A program made the position numbers and the translations under genes. The notes beneath the pieces are model-generated. The model made no database searches. It was not told the DNA's origin and worked only from the letters and a program-made list of their open reading frames with translations. This document shows positions 51,876 through 60,219 of a stretch of DNA of 64,000 nt, in pieces (position 1 is the stretch's first letter; every line of letters starts with the position of its first letter). The stretch is from Sporolactobacillus shoreae (GTDB lineage: Bacteria > Bacillota > Bacilli > Bacillales > Sporolactobacillaceae), in assembly GCF_004684935.1 (NCBI RefSeq), contig NZ_SRJD01000005.1, forward strand, positions 62,001 to 126,000, given 5' to 3'.

Positions 51876-53298
51876 GGGTTGCCAGCAGAGAAAACTCGTC
51901 ATTTTAATGACGAGATGAATCCGCGTCTTGGACAACCCCGTACAGACAAGAGACAACATCTCAATACCGTGTTAAAAATCGAACATATGTGCTATGATCA
52001 TCTCAGAAGGAGATGAATTCCATGGTCACGAAGGGCTTAAAATTGAGAATCTATCCCAACAAACAGCAACGCCAGCAATTGGCTCAAAACTTTGGCTGCA
52101 CTCGCTTTGTCTGGAATCAGATGCTGGCGATGCTCAATGAGCGGCATGAAAATAGTCCTCAGGCTTCTTTTTTGACTGCTTATGCCCTGAATCATTTGCT
52201 TCCCTTGCTGAAAAAGGAACATCCCTTTCTTAAAGAAGCGGAGAGCACCAGCCTGCAGGTCACCAATCAACATTTAATCGAAGCCTTTCACGCGTTCTTT
52301 AGAAAAGAAAAAGGACACCCCAAGTTCAAAGCTAAACACGCCTTCAAACAAAGCTATACCTCAAAATTTGTGAATGGCAACATCCAGCCCGTCGGCGATC
52401 ATGGGATTCGCCTGCCGAAACTGGGGATCCTACGCTTTAAAGCGGGACAACGAATCCCGGAAACAATCAAACAAGTCACCCTGAGCCGCACGCCGACAGG
52501 GAAATATTTTGCCGTCTTAACCGTGGAAGGCGAAAATCAAGCCTTCCCAAAAACCTGTCAAACGATCGGTTGTGATTTAGGGGTCGCAGATTTGCTCGTT
52601 GGTTCCGTGGAGGATCTCCGGTGGCCCACCACTCGTTTTGATCAAGGCTTAGCCCATAAGCTCCGGATCTGGCAGCGAAAACTGGCTCGACGGCAGCAAT
52701 TGGCGAAAAAAGCCATCACTTGGGATCGCCATTTAAAGGTACCGGTGCCCCGAACGATGGATCACTTTAAAAATGTTGCCCGAGCCCGCTTGCAGGTGGC
52801 CCGCATCCAAGAAAAGATAGCCAATCAACGGGCCGACAAGCTCCATAAATTGACGACCCAACTCGTGAAAGCGTATGACCGGATCGCCCTGGAGAACTTA
52901 AAAACCAAAAATCTGCTTCGGAATCATACACTCGCCCGGGCGATCGCCAACCAAGCATGGGGCGAACTCCGGCGGTTGCTCACCTATAAGTGTGCGTGGT
53001 ACGGCAAAGAGCTCGTGCTTGTCAATCCGTACAAAACGTCGCAGCTCTGTTCCACATGCGGGCATGACGATGGAAAGAAAGCTCTGGCGATCCGGGAATG
53101 GACGTGCCCACAATGTGGTACGCACCACGACCGGGACGTCAATGCGGCCAAAAATATTGAACGTCTCGCTTTGGTTAAACAAACCGTCTGTGGGCTCGGG
53201 ACGAGCCCTGGTTAACAGCTGTGGCCTCTGCTTTGGTCTTCTCAAAGTAAGCGAACGGTATTCCCAGAAGCTCGCCATTTCAATGGCGAGCAGTTCAC
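51876..53298 (+). mobile_element. IS605-family, TnpB-only insertion sequence (IS1341-like)
   Basis: A 1423-bp element inserted 3' to ATTAC in mocR. The left end carries the hairpin CTCGTCAT/ATGACGAG (51895-51914). The right end carries CTCGCCATT/AATGGCGAG (53271-53290) and finishes TTCAC. Removing it restores ATTAC-GTCGG and the mocR reading frame exactly, with no target duplication, as expected for IS200/IS605 peel-and-paste insertion. No TnpA (Y1 transposase) gene is present, so it depends on TnpA elsewhere. Two shared bases (AC) leave the boundary ambiguous by up to 2 bp. Confidence 0.9.
52022..53215 (+). CDS. tnpB: TnpB RNA-guided nuclease of an IS605-family element
   Basis: 397 residues from the ATG at 52022, with AGAAGGAG nine bases upstream. 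The RuvC catalytic residues are all present: Asp185 in IGCDLGVAD, Glu291 in IALENLK and Asp372 in HDRDVNAAKNI. The zinc finger is complete (Cys343, Cys346, Cys362, Cys365). An N-terminal helix-turn-helix region (KLRIYPNKQQRQQLAQNFGC) is normal for the family. TnpB cuts DNA next to a short motif under guidance of an RNA from the element's right end (family knowledge). No truncation is seen, so it may be active. Confidence 0.93.
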   Translation: MVTKGLKLRIYPNKQQRQQLAQNFGCTRFVWNQMLAMLNERHENSPQASFLTAYALNHLLPLLKKEHPFLKEAESTSLQVTNQHLIEAFHAFFRKEKGHPKFKAKHAFKQSYTSKFVNGNIQPVGDHGIRLPKLGILRFKAGQRIPETIKQVTLSRTPTGKYFAVLTVEGENQAFPKTCQTIGCDLGVADLLVGSVEDLRWPTTRFDQGLAHKLRIWQRKLARRQQLAKKAITWDRHLKVPVPRTMDHFKNVARARLQVARIQEKIANQRADKLHKLTTQLVKAYDRIALENLKTKNLLRNHTLARAIANQAWGELRRLLTYKCAWYGKELVLVNPYKTSQLCSTCGHDDGKKALAIREWTCPQCGTHHDRDVNAAKNIERLALVKQTVCGLGTSPG

Positions 53299-53314
53299 GT
53301 CGGACATTGATACC
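53170..53314 (+). ncRNA. Predicted omega (reRNA) guide RNA of TnpB
   Basis: In IS605-family elements the guide RNA comes from the 3' end of tnpB through the right end, and about 16 bases beyond the end act as the guide. Here the scaffold would include the GCTCGGGACGAGCCC hairpin (about 53196-53210) and the right-end hairpin, with guide bases 53299-53314 from mocR. Limits are approximate and inferred by analogy. Confidence 0.5.
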
Positions 53315-53923
53315 ACTCATTTTCCATTGGCCGGCTGGAAAAAGTGTGTGAATCAACTGCTGAACTCCAACAAGGATTTTTTAACCTATGGCGATTATCA
53401 GGGTGAGTTGGAATTAAGAAAGGCCCTATCGGGGTATCTGCATCGTTCCCGCGGTGTGAATTGTTCTCCGGAGCAGATCGTCATCGCTGCCGGCACACAG
53501 TCCATTTTGCATATTCTCTACCGGATCACTGAGTGGAAGAACAAAGTATTGGCTATGGAAGATCCGGGATACCAGGGCGTCCGGCGCTCTCTGCAAAATC
53601 AGGATATTCGTATGGCACCCGTCCCAGTTGACAAGGATGGCCTGTCCCTGCATGAACTGTAAAAAGTTCCGGCAGATGCGGTTTATATCACGCCATCCCA
53701 TCAATATCCTCTGGGGTATGGCGGACTGTCACCGAACGGGATAAAAGAAGGCATTCATCGATTGCACAAAGCCTGGCTGCCTTATTATCAATAAAAATGG
53801 GAAAAATGAATGACGAACAATGAAATCCCATTAAAGTACAGCGTTTTTATCAACAACATTTAATAACTCATTTAAACTTAAAATCAACCAAAAAAAAGTC
53901 ATTCAGAGCAGGAGTTTATACCA

Positions 53924-54796
53924 TTACCTGGTTTTCTGAATGACTTTTATTATATGATTCATTACAGGCAGATGCTTACTTTTGCTTTTGTATGCCAGAT
54001 AAATGACATTTTTAACGCTTAAATTCTCTAATATTACCCTGGCTTTTTCTCTATCCATTGAATTTCTTAATATATAGGTCGGAATTAAACTGATACCCGC
54101 ACCATTTTCTATAGCCTTAAGAATCAAGTGTAAGTTAGGAATGACGTGAACCGGTTTAATAATCGGGCGCTTTTTAAAGTGTTCCCGCCAAAATCTTCTG
54201 ATGATCGGCAAATCCAGACCATAACTGATCCAGTCCTGGGACAAAAGCCATTTTTCTAGTGACTCAAAATCATTATTTGACGGTATTTCCATTTGTTTTG
54301 GCGCAGCGACGACAAATTCCTCATCATATAATCTCGTGAATTCAATTCCTGGCGTTTGGCACTTTTGCGAGGTAATAATGATGTCTACCTTATCTTCCTT
54401 CAATAGTCCGAGCAATTGATCAGCTGTCCCGAAATAAGAAATAGTGCTTGTCTTATATTCCTGAAGCTGATCCAGAATATTTTCAGAAAAGTATTCAATG
54501 GCGGATCCGATTCTGATGATCGAAAGTGTCGGCAGGGAAGCCGCCTTAAAGTTTAAGGTGGCTTCCTCTAATGCTTCAACAAGAGGCGCAAGCTGTGAAT
54601 ATAATTCTTTCCCTCTTTCAGTGGGTACCATTTTCCGTGCCGTTCTGACGAACAAAGGCTCTCCCACTTCAGCTTCTAACGAAGCTAAGTGCTGGCTCAT
54701 TGCCGGTTGTGTCATGATGCGTGTCTTGGCAGCTTCAGACACCGAATTATATTTATAGATCGAAACAAAGCTTCGATACCATTCAAAATCTGCCAA
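53924..54796 (-). CDS. LysR-family transcriptional regulator
   Basis: 290 residues with the LysR winged helix (FEWYRSFVSIYKYNSVSEAAKTRIMTQPAMSQHLASLEAEVGEPLF) and a two-lobed effector domain (IENGAGISLIPTYIL). It is the last gene after an SDR and an old-yellow-enzyme gene on the same strand, 51 bases after the latter. It may control that cluster. Only two Cys-containing places are seen, so a thiol-switch mechanism is not obvious. Confidence 0.9.
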   Translation of the reverse strand: MADFEWYRSFVSIYKYNSVSEAAKTRIMTQPAMSQHLASLEAEVGEPLFVRTARKMVPTERGKELYSQLAPLVEALEEATLNFKAASLPTLSIIRIGSAIEYFSENILDQLQEYKTSTISYFGTADQLLGLLKEDKVDIIITSQKCQTPGIEFTRLYDEEFVVAAPKQMEIPSNNDFESLEKWLLSQDWISYGLDLPIIRRFWREHFKKRPIIKPVHVIPNLHLILKAIENGAGISLIPTYILRNSMDREKARVILENLSVKNVIYLAYKSKSKHLPVMNHIIKVIQKTR

Positions 54797-54847
54797 AGTT
54801 TAAAAATCACCTCTTAATAAAGATATCAGGGATTAAACTGTAAATCG

Positions 54848-55885
54848 TCACTTCCGTTTTCTTGGAAATCCATTTTCATACTGCACCGGTATATCCGCTT
54901 CTTTATGGAGTTTAACGGCAGCTTCAAGCGTCCAATAAGGATTTCGAAGCATTCCTCTGCCTACAGCAACGAGATCGGCCTCTTCGTTTCCGACAACAGC
55001 ATTGGCCAGCTGCGGTTCGTCCAGTCGTCCGACTGCGATGACTGGAATGTTGAGCGCGTGCTTAATTTCTCTGGCTAATGGCACCTGATAGGCCGCGTGT
55101 GTCCCCGGTCTTCCATCAGCGGAAATCGGGCCTTCTCCTCCCGCACTGACATGAAACACATCTGCACCTGCTTTTTGGTATTCTTTAGAGAAAGCCACAC
55201 TTTCCTTAATCCCATAGCCACCTTCTACGTACTCCTGAGCAGAAATGCGCACAATGAGTGGCATATCTTCAGGCATCTCACTTTTCGCGGCCTGAATCAC
55301 TTCTTTGCCAAACCTGGTCAGATCCTTACCATACTCATCTGTTCTATGATTGGTTAACGGTGAATGAAATTGGTGAATAAGGTATCCGTGAGCTCCGTGC
55401 AGTTCAATCGTATCCACGCCTGCCTTGACAGCACGCCGCACCGCCAGACGAAATTTCTCCACCATTTGTTTCACTTCATCCGTTGACAGTGCTCTTGGTG
55501 TTTTCGATTCACTGTCAAAGGGAACCGCTGAAGGCGCAACAGGAACAGCAGCATCCTCCGCTTTACGTCCTGCGTGAGCAATCTGAATGCCCACTTTCGC
55601 CCCATAGTGATGGCAGGCGTCTACGATGCGGGCCAAGGCCGGGATTTGTTCATCTGACCATAAGCCCAGATCAAAATCAGTAATACGGCCATCCGGCTCC
55701 ACATCCGTCATTTCAATGATAATCAGGCCGGTCCCGCCGACAGCCCGGCTCACATAGTGCACGTAATGCCAATCTGTCGCAATTCCGTCTTTGTTCTTCA
55801 CGGAGTACTGGCACATGGGAGGCATTACTACGCGATTTTTTAACGTCAATCCCTTCAGCTGGTACGGGGTAAATAGATGCTTCAT
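54848..55885 (-). CDS. namA: NADPH dehydrogenase NamA / old yellow enzyme (YqjM class)
   Basis: An FMN-dependent ene-reductase of 345 residues. The thermophilic-like OYE signature PPMCQYS holds the flavin-tuning Cys. QIAHAGRKA, the His pair in ELHGAHGYLIHQFHSPLTN, and VAVGRGMLRNPYW are all present. It reduces activated C=C bonds of enones, quinones and nitro compounds with NADPH and is a marker of electrophile stress. It lies 12 bases after the SDR gene and is clearly co-transcribed. Confidence 0.95.
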   Translation of the reverse strand: MKHLFTPYQLKGLTLKNRVVMPPMCQYSVKNKDGIATDWHYVHYVSRAVGGTGLIIIEMTDVEPDGRITDFDLGLWSDEQIPALARIVDACHHYGAKVGIQIAHAGRKAEDAAVPVAPSAVPFDSESKTPRALSTDEVKQMVEKFRLAVRRAVKAGVDTIELHGAHGYLIHQFHSPLTNHRTDEYGKDLTRFGKEVIQAAKSEMPEDMPLIVRISAQEYVEGGYGIKESVAFSKEYQKAGADVFHVSAGGEGPISADGRPGTHAAYQVPLAREIKHALNIPVIAVGRLDEPQLANAVVGNEEADLVAVGRGMLRNPYWTLEAAVKLHKEADIPVQYENGFPRKRK

Positions 55886-55897
55886 ATTCGTCTCTCC

Positions 55898-56647
55898 TTA
55901 TAAAAGCTCATTAACGGAATAAACTTTTCCGTTGATTAAATTTTCATTTAAAATCAGGTCAACCAATGCCTTCGCTATCCGGTCAGGCTGCCGCAAAGAT
56001 CCGTTCGTTTTGAAGCTTAAAAATTGATCAATATCAGTAAATGCTTCTTCATCCGCATTTCTTATGGTACCCTGCATATCAGTATCCATAATTCCCGGAT
56101 TGAAGGCCACGATCTTATGAGAGCCCTTTACATTTTCCTGCTCAATACCTGCCACTTCCGTGTGCATATTGATGGCCGCTTTGGTCGCGTTGTATACATT
56201 CCATCCGTAAATCGGCCGTTCTGCTGCACCGGAGGTTACGTTGACAATAACCAGTTCAATCGCTTCTGCCCTTAATTCTTTTAACAATGTGTTGTTAATA
56301 AGCATGGGGGCAAGAAGATTTAAATGGATTGCTCGCCGAATCAGACTGTTATCTAAAAAACCCAGCCTTTCAATGGGCTCGACCATACCCGCATTATTAA
56401 CTACATACAATCTCTGAGGTTTTCTGGCAACAACCTGCTGACATAACCTCCTTATCAGAGGTTCAATTTCTTCTACGTGAGTCAGATCGACAGGGAAATG
56501 CGAATAGTGGCCCTTTGTTATCAGATCCTGCACCTTTTCATTCGTGCTCCGGGACAAACCGATAACCTCCGTGCCCCGCTCAACCAAGGCATTGCTGATC
56601 TCATAACCAAGCCCTTTAGATACCCCTGTAACAAGTGCCATTTCCAA
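55898..56647 (-). CDS. Short-chain dehydrogenase, benzil-reductase (YueD) type
   Basis: 249 residues: the cofactor motif TGVSKGLG (7-14), NNAGM, a Ser in NVTSGA and the catalytic YNATK. The pattern follows the YueD benzil reductase/sepiapterin-reductase-like branch of classical SDRs. It acts in the cytosol with NADPH on diketones or similar carbonyls. TTG start at 56647 with GAGGTG seven bases upstream. First gene of the SDR-namA-lysR cluster; two 20-bp repeat units lie 36-66 bases upstream. Confidence 0.87.
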   Translation of the reverse strand: MEMALVTGVSKGLGYEISNALVERGTEVIGLSRSTNEKVQDLITKGHYSHFPVDLTHVEEIEPLIRRLCQQVVARKPQRLYVVNNAGMVEPIERLGFLDNSLIRRAIHLNLLAPMLINNTLLKELRAEAIELVIVNVTSGAAERPIYGWNVYNATKAAINMHTEVAGIEQENVKGSHKIVAFNPGIMDTDMQGTIRNADEEAFTDIDQFLSFKTNGSLRQPDRIAKALVDLILNENLINGKVYSVNELL

Positions 56648-56682
56648 TATTTTTCACCTCTTTTTTTCCAAATAAGAAAATA

Positions 56683-56713
56683 TATCAGAACTCAAACAAT
56701 TTTATCGGAACTC
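56683..56713. repeat. Two 20-bp-spaced copies of the TATCRGAACTC repeat
   Basis: TATCAGAACTC at 56683 and TATCGGAACTC at 56703, with the same 20-bp period and orientation (relative to the downstream minus-strand gene) as the five-unit array at 27933. It lies directly upstream of the SDR start. This is a likely operator shared by two distant loci. Confidence 0.8.
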
Positions 56714-56751
56714 AGTAACGAATAGTCATTTAAAGTTTCCTAGAAAATTAG

Positions 56752-56783
56752 AAAAGCTGATATCCTATAAGATACCAGCTTTT
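56752..56783. terminator. Terminator of the DJ-1-type gene
   Basis: AAAAGCTGATATC and GATACCAGCTTTT form a stem with a 6-base loop and flanking A/T runs, 7 bases beyond the DJ-1-type gene stop. Confidence 0.75.
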
Positions 56784-56789
56784 AGTTAA

Positions 56790-57449
56790 TTAACCCAGTT
56801 TTTCGATCACTGCTTGGGCTACAGCTAGTGTAGACTGCGGATTTTGGCCTGTGATCAGATTGCCGTCCGCCTCAACATGAGAGGTCCAGTTTGGAGCGGC
56901 AACATAAATGGCGCCTAACTCACGGATTTTACTTTCCAGCAGGAATGGTAGTACCGGTTTCAGTCCTGTCTCTGCCTCTTCTCTGTCCGTGAATGCATTC
57001 ACACGTTTTCCAGCGACAAGTGGCTGGCCATTGGATAACGTTGCACCAACAAGTCCCGCAGGTCCGTGGCAAACGGCCGCCACGATCTTGTCCCCTTCAT
57101 AGAAATCACGCAGCAATTCCTGAAGTTTTTTACTTTCAGGAAGGTCAAACATCGCCCCATGACCTCCTGGTAGGAAAATGGCATCGAAAGGATCAGAAGA
57201 TATATCATTAAGTTTCACAGTATCATGCAAATACTTTTCTGTATCCAGAATTTCCTGTGATGTATTCTGATCAATGCTGCCTGGATCAGGAGTACTTTTC
57301 CCGCCAAGAGGGCTGGCAACGGTGACACTATACCCTCTCTTTTTGAATTCAAGATATGCTTCCGCAAACTCAGATAACCAGATACCTGTAGTTTTGCCTT
57401 CTGTGAGTTCCGTATGATTTGTGACCACCATTAAGATATTTTTTGACAT
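56790..57449 (-). CDS. DJ-1/PfpI-family protein (Hsp31/glyoxalase-III-like)
   Basis: About 219 residues from the third of three ATGs (57449), which has GGAGG eight bases upstream. The nucleophile elbow is VAAVCHGPAGL, with Cys129 and His130 in the longest numbering, and PGGHGAMFDLPES supplies the Gly-rich loop. The pattern fits the class I glutamine-amidotransferase-like group that detoxifies methylglyoxal or repairs glycated macromolecules. It lies next to the electrophile-stress cluster, behind its own terminator. Confidence 0.88.
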   Translation of the reverse strand: MSKNILMVVTNHTELTEGKTTGIWLSEFAEAYLEFKKRGYSVTVASPLGGKSTPDPGSIDQNTSQEILDTEKYLHDTVKLNDISSDPFDAIFLPGGHGAMFDLPESKKLQELLRDFYEGDKIVAAVCHGPAGLVGATLSNGQPLVAGKRVNAFTDREEAETGLKPVLPFLLESKIRELGAIYVAAPNWTSHVEADGNLITGQNPQSTLAVAQAVIEKLG

Positions 57450-57599
57450 CATCATAACCTCCTAAGTCATTTATGGTTCTTGATTAGTCTAATCCCAGGC
57501 AACGTATAAAACAAATTATGTTTTTATACGTTATCCATAAATATATTTATACATAATGGCAACCACGAATTTGAACCGACGTCTGTAAACCGAATTCAG

Positions 57600-57809
57600 T
57601 TACTCTTCCCTTCTGTACTCGAGAATATCACCCGGCTGGCAATCCAATACCTCACAGATTTTATTTAACGTATCAAATCTTATCGCCTTGGCTTTACCGG
57701 TTTTCAAAATAGATATATTCGCCATCGTGATGCCCACGCGTTCTGACAGTTCCGTGACGGTTATTTTTCTTTTAGCCATCATGACATCCAATGTAACATT
57801 GATCGCCAC
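57600..57809 (-). CDS. Xre-type HTH regulator (YozG-like)
   Basis: A 69-residue single-domain regulator. The GTG at 57809 has GAGG eight bases upstream. The helix-turn-helix is VTELSERVGITMANISILKTGKAKAIRFDTLNKICEVLDCQPGDILEY. Such tiny Cro/CI proteins commonly pair with a DUF2975 membrane gene, as here. They probably control their own operon. Confidence 0.92.
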   Translation of the reverse strand: MAINVTLDVMMAKRKITVTELSERVGITMANISILKTGKAKAIRFDTLNKICEVLDCQPGDILEYRREE

Positions 57810-57819
57810 ACGTATCACC

Positions 57820-58299
57820 TCAAATGGTCAGGTCATTCGTTTCCTTCAAATCACAGGCTTTATCCACCCAATGTGATAAAACCGCAAAGATCATTGACAG
57901 GCTCAAGCCGCCGATATCAATAAAAAAAGTAGCAATCAAAAGGCCAGGATGCAACATACTTGAACCAAACAAAATAATGCTGATAATGAAAAACAGAGCT
58001 GTATCAAACAAGAATAATCTGCTGATCATCAGCAGGCTCTTTGAATTGGCCCGGGAAAAAGAATTATCTCTGGAAATTTCATGACACACCTTCCAGAAGC
58101 AGATGAGGGCAGCGAAGCATGGCACGATCGTCACCCATTCCCAGATTAAATAGGGCCAGAACAGATAATCCAGGTCCGCATATGTACGCGTCAGACTGAT
58201 ACCTAGTGTCGGCAAAATATACAAAGAGAGCAGAATACCTATAATGCCTACAATAATCGTCATACCCTTTAACCATCTGGCCAGCTGAGCCTGTTTCAC
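57820..58299 (-). CDS. DUF2975 membrane protein
   Basis: 159 residues with four spans (about 13-32, 48-66, 90-110, 118-142) and the family's charged loop KVCHEISRDNSFSRANSKSLL. It lies ten bases upstream of the Xre gene. Its role is unknown; the pair resembles membrane-linked regulator modules of bacilli. The promoter region holds a palindrome inside direct repeats (58354-58386). Confidence 0.85.
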   Translation of the reverse strand: MKQAQLARWLKGMTIIVGIIGILLSLYILPTLGISLTRTYADLDYLFWPYLIWEWVTIVPCFAALICFWKVCHEISRDNSFSRANSKSLLMISRLFLFDTALFFIISIILFGSSMLHPGLLIATFFIDIGGLSLSMIFAVLSHWVDKACDLKETNDLTI

Positions 58300-58353
58300 G
58301 ATGGATTCCCCCAGTCATGCTGAATATATGTTAAATATAGCGCTAAAAACATT

Positions 58354-58386
58354 GTTTTTCAATAACGATATATCGTTTTTCAATAA
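58354..58386. promoter_or_regulatory. Operator-like repeats upstream of the DUF2975/Xre operon
   Basis: Two identical copies of GTTTTTCAATAA (58354 and 58375, 21 bp apart) surround a perfect palindrome AACGATATATCGTT (58364-58377). It lies 55-87 bases upstream of the DUF2975 start and is a good candidate site for the small Xre regulator. Confidence 0.55.
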
Positions 58387-58499
58387 TATTATAAACCCCG
58401 TACCGACCGGGACCAAAGGCTTATCGGTGGATCGGAAAACCCTAGCTGTGCTTGACAGAGATTACCATTTGTGATTAAATAACCACTAACTTTTATATT

Positions 58500-58764
58500 C
58501 GTAAAAACGTTGAAAGAATCAAGTAATGCTTGTCAATTAAGTCTCAGAAAGTCGGCGGCCGATGTGAGCCGACACATTGATGAACATGAATTACCCTCTT
58601 GAGTGCTGCTGTGAACGGAAAGATTTATTCTTATTCATTAAGAATTTCAATTAACAGTGGCCGGTACCCAACCGTTATGATCGGGAAAAGCGGAAAGCCT
58701 TCGGGTTTTCAACTAGGGTGGTATCGCGCCACGTCGTCCCTATTTTTAGGGGCGGCTTTTTTTT
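58500..58764 (+). promoter_or_regulatory. T-box riboswitch (tyrosine) of tyrS
   Basis: The leader has a specifier loop GAATTACCC, with UAC (58592-58594) as tyrosine codon. The T-box antiterminator sequence AGGGTGGTATCGCG follows, with UGGU at 58719-58722 matching the ACCA end of tRNA-Tyr. The terminator stem GTCGTCCC/GGGGCGGC and eight T residues end at 58764. Uncharged tRNA-Tyr would stabilise the antiterminator and switch tyrS on. The 5' limit is approximate. Confidence 0.93.
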
Positions 58765-58791
58765 ATCATTAATTAATTGGAGATGGATCAT

Positions 58792-60039
58792 ATGAATGAT
58801 TGGAAATCCTTATCGCTATCACAAAAGGAAGAAGTCGAAGAACAGTTTGAAGTACTAAGTCGGGGAACAGAAAAAACTATTCCAGATAATGGTTTAAAAG
58901 AAAAACTAATCGCATCAATCACTTCTAAAACGCCACTACGAGTAAAGCTTGGACTGGATCCTTCAGCCCCTGATGTACACATTGGTCATACAGTAGTATT
59001 GCATAAGCTGCGTCAATTTCAGCATTTCGGTCATATCGTCCAGCTTGTGATCGGTGATTTCACAGGAAGAATTGGTGATCCAACCGGGAAGTCGGCCACA
59101 CGCAAACAGCTCACCGATGAGGAAGTCAAAGCAAATGCGACAACCTATTTTAAACAGTTCGGCAAAGTGATTGATATGGAAAAAGCAATGGTTGACTACA
59201 ATTCGACATGGCTTGCGCCGCTTCACTTTGCAGATGTCATTCGACTGGCTTCACAAACAACCGTTGCCAGGATGTTGGAGCGTGATGATTTTGAGAAGCG
59301 GTACCGAGCAGGCCAGTCCATTGCTATTCACGAATTCTTCTATCCGCTCATGCAAGCCTATGACTCTGTTGCCTTAAAGTCGGATATTGAATTGGGCGGA
59401 ACGGATCAAACGTTTAATTTATTAATGGGAAGGCACATACAGGAAAGCTTTGGTCTGGACAAACAAGTGGTGATGACGCTTCCCCTGCTTGAAGGCCTGG
59501 ACGGGGTCAAAAAAATGTCGAAGTCTCTCGGAAATTACATCGGCATCGATGAGGATCCGAAAAGTATGTTTGGCAAAGCGATGTCCATTCCCGATAATTT
59601 AATGGTAAAGTATTTTACCCTTGTTACCGATATTTCTGCAAATGATCTGGAAAAAATAAAGACTGCTTTAAGCGACGGCTCTCTTCATCCAAGAGATGCC
59701 AAATTAAAACTAGCCTGGACGCTTGTCAGAATGTATCACGGAGAATCTGAAGCAAATGAAGCAAAGCTGAATTTTCTTTCAGTCTTTCAAAAGCACGCTC
59801 TTCCAGAACATCTAGAAGAGGTTCCGCTACAGATAAGTCAGGAGAAAATCTGGATTATCGACTTATTAGTTACGAAACTGCACTTATTTAAGACGAATGG
59901 AGAAGCCCGGAGAATGATTTTGGCCGGTGGCATCAAAATTAATCAGGAAAAAATAAATGATGTGCATCTAGAAATTAAAGTGGAGAACGATATGGTTATC
60001 CAAGTTGGAAAAAGACGTTTTCTTAAAATCAGAGGCTAA
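58792..60039 (+). CDS. tyrS: Tyrosyl-tRNA synthetase, TyrZ type
   Basis: Charges tRNA-Tyr. A 415-residue class Ic synthetase with HIGHTVVLHKLRQFQHFGH (HIGH motif) and KKMSKSLGN (KMSKS). The C-terminal S4 domain (NGEARRMILAGGIKINQEKINDVHLEIKVENDMVIQVGKRRF) contacts tRNA. The sequence is of the TyrZ type (cf. B. subtilis TyrZ), not the commoner TyrS form. The start is the ATG at 58792, with GGAG nine bases upstream; the frame also opens at 58777. It is controlled by the T-box upstream. Confidence 0.95.
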   Translation: MNDWKSLSLSQKEEVEEQFEVLSRGTEKTIPDNGLKEKLIASITSKTPLRVKLGLDPSAPDVHIGHTVVLHKLRQFQHFGHIVQLVIGDFTGRIGDPTGKSATRKQLTDEEVKANATTYFKQFGKVIDMEKAMVDYNSTWLAPLHFADVIRLASQTTVARMLERDDFEKRYRAGQSIAIHEFFYPLMQAYDSVALKSDIELGGTDQTFNLLMGRHIQESFGLDKQVVMTLPLLEGLDGVKKMSKSLGNYIGIDEDPKSMFGKAMSIPDNLMVKYFTLVTDISANDLEKIKTALSDGSLHPRDAKLKLAWTLVRMYHGESEANEAKLNFLSVFQKHALPEHLEEVPLQISQEKIWIIDLLVTKLHLFKTNGEARRMILAGGIKINQEKINDVHLEIKVENDMVIQVGKRRFLKIRG

Positions 60040-60143
60040 CGGTAAAATGAACAATCATTGCTGCGGAGTTTCCCTTTTTTACCGTGCAACAGCAGAATGA
60101 AACAGTTCAACTGCTCAGTGATGCCCGACAAAAACAAAACATT

Positions 60144-60196
60144 TTGCTTTTGGAAAAAATGTATGTTATATTTTAACTAATCGAACGTTTAGTTAA
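60144..60196 (+). promoter_or_regulatory. Promoter and palindromic operator of the tetR/MFS operon
   Basis: TTGCTT (60144-60149), 17 bases, TATATT (60167-60172), followed at once by the perfect palindrome TTAACTAA...TTAGTTAA (60173-60196, 8-base centre TCGAACGT). The operator covers the transcription start. Confidence 0.72.
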
Positions 60197-60219
60197 TTTT
60201 TAGAGAGGAGGCTTATTCA

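Larger units (their letters stand above)
51529..53794 (+). pseudogene. Disrupted mocR regulator (IS insertion, nonsense codon, internal deletion)
   Basis: The 5' part (51529-51875, TTG start) encodes a GntR winged helix (YSQLYQYFKAEIEKS, LADTLNVSHTTVQMAYQQL) and the linker ending LYDFFIT. The 3' part (53299-53794) continues SDIDTTHFPLAGWKKCVNQ in the same frame once the 51876-53298 element is removed. Two more lesions follow: a TAA after KDGLSLHEL (53663), and a deletion that joins SHQYPLGYGGLS to the C-terminal GIKEGIHRLHKAW, removing most of the PLP domain including its lysine. The gene is dead three times over; the divergent PNPOx-like gene was probably its target. Confidence 0.9.
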
